Assembly: GCF_042477335.2 (NCBI RefSeq)
Contig: NC_091254.1
Coordinates: 100,093,001-100,157,000 of the forward strand
Reading direction: 5' to 3'
DNA: 64,000 nucleotides
Source of the DNA: Ovis canadensis
Lineage: Eukaryota > Chordata > Mammalia > Artiodactyla > Bovidae
Each line of letters starts with the position of its first letter. The first letter of the stretch is position 1. A model generated the notes under the pieces. The model was not told the origin of the DNA. It was given only the letters and a program-made list of their open reading frames with translations, and searched no databases. Of this stretch, positions 61,206 through 64,000 are shown piece by piece. The translations under genes and the position numbers were made by a program.

Positions 61206-63544
61206 AAGTACTGGGCTGAGCCGTCTTACTGTTAGCACCAACGTGACCCTCTAGCTATCACGCGCATCAAATCACGTCTAGAATGCTCGTTTGCGCGCGC
61301 GCACCGCTCCCTGTAGCGGTGAAGGGCAGGCGAGCAGGGCCCTGCGGCTCGCCCCACTTGCAGATCGTTCACCCTGTCAGCATGAGGGGGTTCAGGTGTG
61401 GGAACCCCGTGTCAGGCAAGAGCCCCATGGCTCCTGCTCTCAGCGTCTTCCTTCTGCAGGGTCGGAGGGGTGGGGGCACGTGCAATCACTCAGCGTGTCT
61501 GGCAGCCCTGCAACAGTTCATGGAAATCGCCAGCACAGCTCTAAGCCTAACAGTTGAGATTTTAGCTGACAGGGCACAGCCTTACGGTGCTTCAGTTATA
61601 GCAGTGCACACGGGAGACTCCTGCTGACGGGACAGCAAGGTTGAAGGAACAAGTCAGGGAGTCTGGTGTTTTCCTCCAGCACAGACCCCCCTCCTCTCCA
61701 AAGCCTGCCCTAAAAGTGCGCATGTGTGACGGTGGTCAGGAGCACGGCCCCCCTTCCTTTCTTGAGCTCGTTTCCTGCTGTCTGACGTTCACGTGAAGCC
61801 CCACGTGTGTGGCGCCGCGTGCAGGCTGGGACCCTGCCGTGGTGCCTCTCTTGTGCCCGTGTCACTGAAACAAGGCCGCTCAGCACCATCCCTTCCCCCT
61901 CTGCTGTCTTCCCAGACCTCACGTTCCCTCAGAAGCTACGACACAATCCCAGCAAAAGGGCTGCTCCACCCTGTGCTGTTTAGCATGTGGTGGTTTCACA
62001 GGGAGAGTCAGACTTGGGAAAATGTGGTGAAACGGTGCAGTTAGATTGAAGATGGTTCCAGGAAGCTTCACATGGTCCCGAAGGAGACGCCTTTGACAAA
62101 GCCTGTCAGGACATCACTAACAGACTTGACGAGGCCCCAGAAAAACCATTCACCTGGTGGCTGCCCTCCAGTCCCCACTCATGCAGTTTCCTAAAGGGGC
62201 CAATCAAAGCGGAGCTGAGAGCCTTTGGAACCAGAGTGTCGTCGCAGGGAGGCGAGGGGGTCAGCCAGATGGGCTCACGAGCTAAGAGACCAGGTCCGAC
62301 AGTCGGACTGGTGGTGTGAAGCAGGCACTGAGGTGTCAGGTAGTTATTTTGAGCATAATGAACGTATAATGCATTAAAACAGTAAAAATAGGAAAGCCCT
62401 CTGAGGAGGAGGGCTTCTGATAATTTCGTCAAACACTTAGTCCCATAAAATTTCATTTCTGGCATCTTCCTGCTCTAAAAACATGCTTTACAACTGAGAT
62501 TGGTCTGGGCCCTCGGGAAGAGGGGTCGAGGGCAAGCATTGCCCAGGACACAGCGCAGCCGTGGGCTCCCCCGTGGGGCTTGGGGCTGGGCAGAGTGGCC
62601 GGTGGGTAGGAGAGGGGAGCCCCGGGCCAGGTGGGCAGGGCAGAGGCTAGAGGGCCCCTCCGGCTGCTGGACGGCCTGTGTTGCTAGTGTGATAGCTGCG
62701 TCAATGTCCAAGGTAACAGCTTCGTTAATTTTCCAAACCGTAGAAGATGTGTTTCCAGCTTTTGCGTCCTTTCTTTCAGTGTACCTGCCATGCTAAAGTC
62801 GATCGCCCAGGACAGGATGGCGCCTGTGGGGCGGCGGCTTTCTTTCCCTCGCTCACGCATTGTCGGAGTGGTCTTGCCTTTCCATGGTCTCTTCCCCTCA
62901 CAAGACACCCCGGATCAGTCGCAACCGCTGACCTTTCGGTCTCCGGGAACCCAGCTTGTACCTGAATCCTTGGTTTCAGGCTTTAAATGTGCAAGGAAAA
63001 CTAAGTGATTGCTTCCGCGTGCTTGTGACTCTACCAGGAAGATTCAGGAATAGCAGCGAATGAGGGAAAAGCCCTCCGTGGGGACCCCCGGGCCCGCTGG
63101 GTCCCAAAGGTGTGAATCATCCGCTCACACCTGGGCTGTGCAGCCTGCGGGCTCTCCTCTCACTGGTTCCCCCTCAACAGGTCTTACATATTTGCAATAA
63201 AGACTTATCAGAAAATAGCAGTGAAGGGTGGAGGGCCTCTGGGATGAGGTGACCTTCCAGAGAGCTTCGCCCCAGCCAGGCCAGTGGGTAGAGCAGTGTT
63301 CCCAGGCTGACCAAGCGATTCTGAGTCAGCACGTTGACTCAGGTTTTGGGTAATTTATATCTGAGTACGTGACAATCTGATTTTGGGTGGCATGGCCTTG
63401 GCCTGCTGTTCGGCTTTGCTGATGGGACTGCAGACAGCATGTAAATCTTCAGGTGCACAGTCCAGAGCGGCAGAGGCGGGTGAGTGCTGCTGGCGGGGAC
63501 CGGGGTCGTCTGAGGTGGTATATATGTATGCCGCTCATGTCCAC

Positions 63545-63605
63545 CTCTGTGTGAGCCCAGGGACTGTAGCCCGCTAGGCCCCTCTGTCCGTGGGATGGTC
63601 CAGAT
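63545..63605 (-). mobile_element. Bov-tA SINE remnant, antisense
   Basis: GGGACTGTAGCCCGCTAGGC and CCTCTGTCCGTGGGAT are the reverse of the Bov-tA 3' body. Only about 60 bp is recognisable. Confidence 0.6.
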
Positions 63606-64000
63606 CTGAGATGGTGGTTGTGGTCGAGGGCACAGCTGCTTCCCCAGCGAACACACGTACAAACCCACATCAATTTTGGAAAGGTTGGTGTGGGAAGAAG
63701 CACCATGCTTTTCTTTCATCCCATTTTGTTCTGGAGTCACAGGGATCAAGACAGCTAACTCTGCAACAAACTGGGTTCCGTGTGGGTCTCTCCTCGGCCC
63801 TGTGCGTGGCTGTCTTTCCCTCTGTTGTGTGCTTGTTGATGGCCACGCAGGGACGGGGGTAACTGAGATTCGATTACGGTGATAATGACTAGTATTACAA
63901 TTGTGGTTATTGGAAACAAGACTTCTTGCCTTCCCTGAGACGCGTGTGGGGAAGGTGGTTCCACACGACACCGGGAAGTCCAGGCTTGGGGGAGGGAGGT

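Larger units (their letters stand above)
58250..64000 (+). other. TMEM255B: TMEM255B intron 1 (partial)
   Basis: This is intronic by inference. It contains an AT-rich stretch at 58790-59060 without a recognised family, the large purine-rich minisatellite at 59420-61205 and an antisense SINE remnant at 63545-63605. From 61210 to 64000 I see no exon or RNA gene. Confidence 0.6.

Noticed and set aside
59542-61241. Several long frames on both strands in the purine minisatellite
   Set aside because: Low-complexity repeats without stop codons give open frames on both strands; there is no start context or conservation.

Overview
The window is vertebrate nuclear DNA from a ruminant. Intron-split genes with GT/AG junctions, CpG-island promoters and AATAAA signals show a mammal. 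Several BovB (RTE-type) LINE copies and tRNA-derived Bov-tA SINEs point to Ruminantia. The gene order TFDP1 - ATP4B - GRK1 - TMEM255B matches the block at human 13q34. High GC content and an unusual number of minisatellites suggest a gene-rich, probably subtelomeric, location. I cannot fix the species. GRK1 resembles the bovine protein closely but seems to differ at several residues as I remember that sequence, so cattle is not assured.

Layout: 1-3.2 kb shows no gene. At 3.2-4.0 kb a CA/CG-alternating tract and a GGA-triplet run lead into the TFDP1 CpG-island promoter. TFDP1 (+) has a noncoding exon 1 ending at 4024 and coding exons from 4953 to 21415. Joined, these give exactly 410 codons plus a stop, followed by a 3' UTR of about 0.9 kb. 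From 22.4 to 25.7 kb lie a Bov-tA, a BovB 3' piece and a 20-bp-unit minisatellite. ATP4B (-) has seven coding exons between 30531 and 26104 (290 aa), with a TATA-like box and GATA motifs upstream. From 32.4 to 34.9 kb is a decayed L1 with BovB-derived insertions, and at 35-36.4 kb are two minisatellites. GRK1 (+) has seven coding exons between 37238 and 49579 (561 aa), and its proximal promoter near 37.0-37.2 kb carries a CRX-type site. GRK1 intron 1 holds three BovB copies, two of them forming a large inverted repeat. From 49.6 to 57.8 kb is intergenic. TMEM255B (+) begins at 58195; only coding exon 1 is present, and its intron 1 fills the rest, including a 1.8-kb purine-rich minisatellite with a 433-bp higher-order repeat.

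The genes are not a functional operon. TFDP1 is the DP-1 partner of E2F in cell-cycle transcription. ATP4B is the beta subunit of the gastric proton pump. GRK1 is rhodopsin kinase of photoreceptors. TMEM255B is a poorly characterised tetraspan-like membrane protein. TFDP1 and ATP4B are tail to tail, and ATP4B and GRK1 are head to head about 6.5 kb apart.

I see no undescribed coding system. The most interesting material is non-coding: the GC-box array in TFDP1 intron 9, the E2F-like site in the TFDP1 promoter, the inverted BovB pair with a chimeric open frame, the orphan CpG island in GRK1 intron 4, and the density and internal structure of the minisatellites. Protein and promoter comparisons rest on memory of the human and bovine sequences; no search was run.
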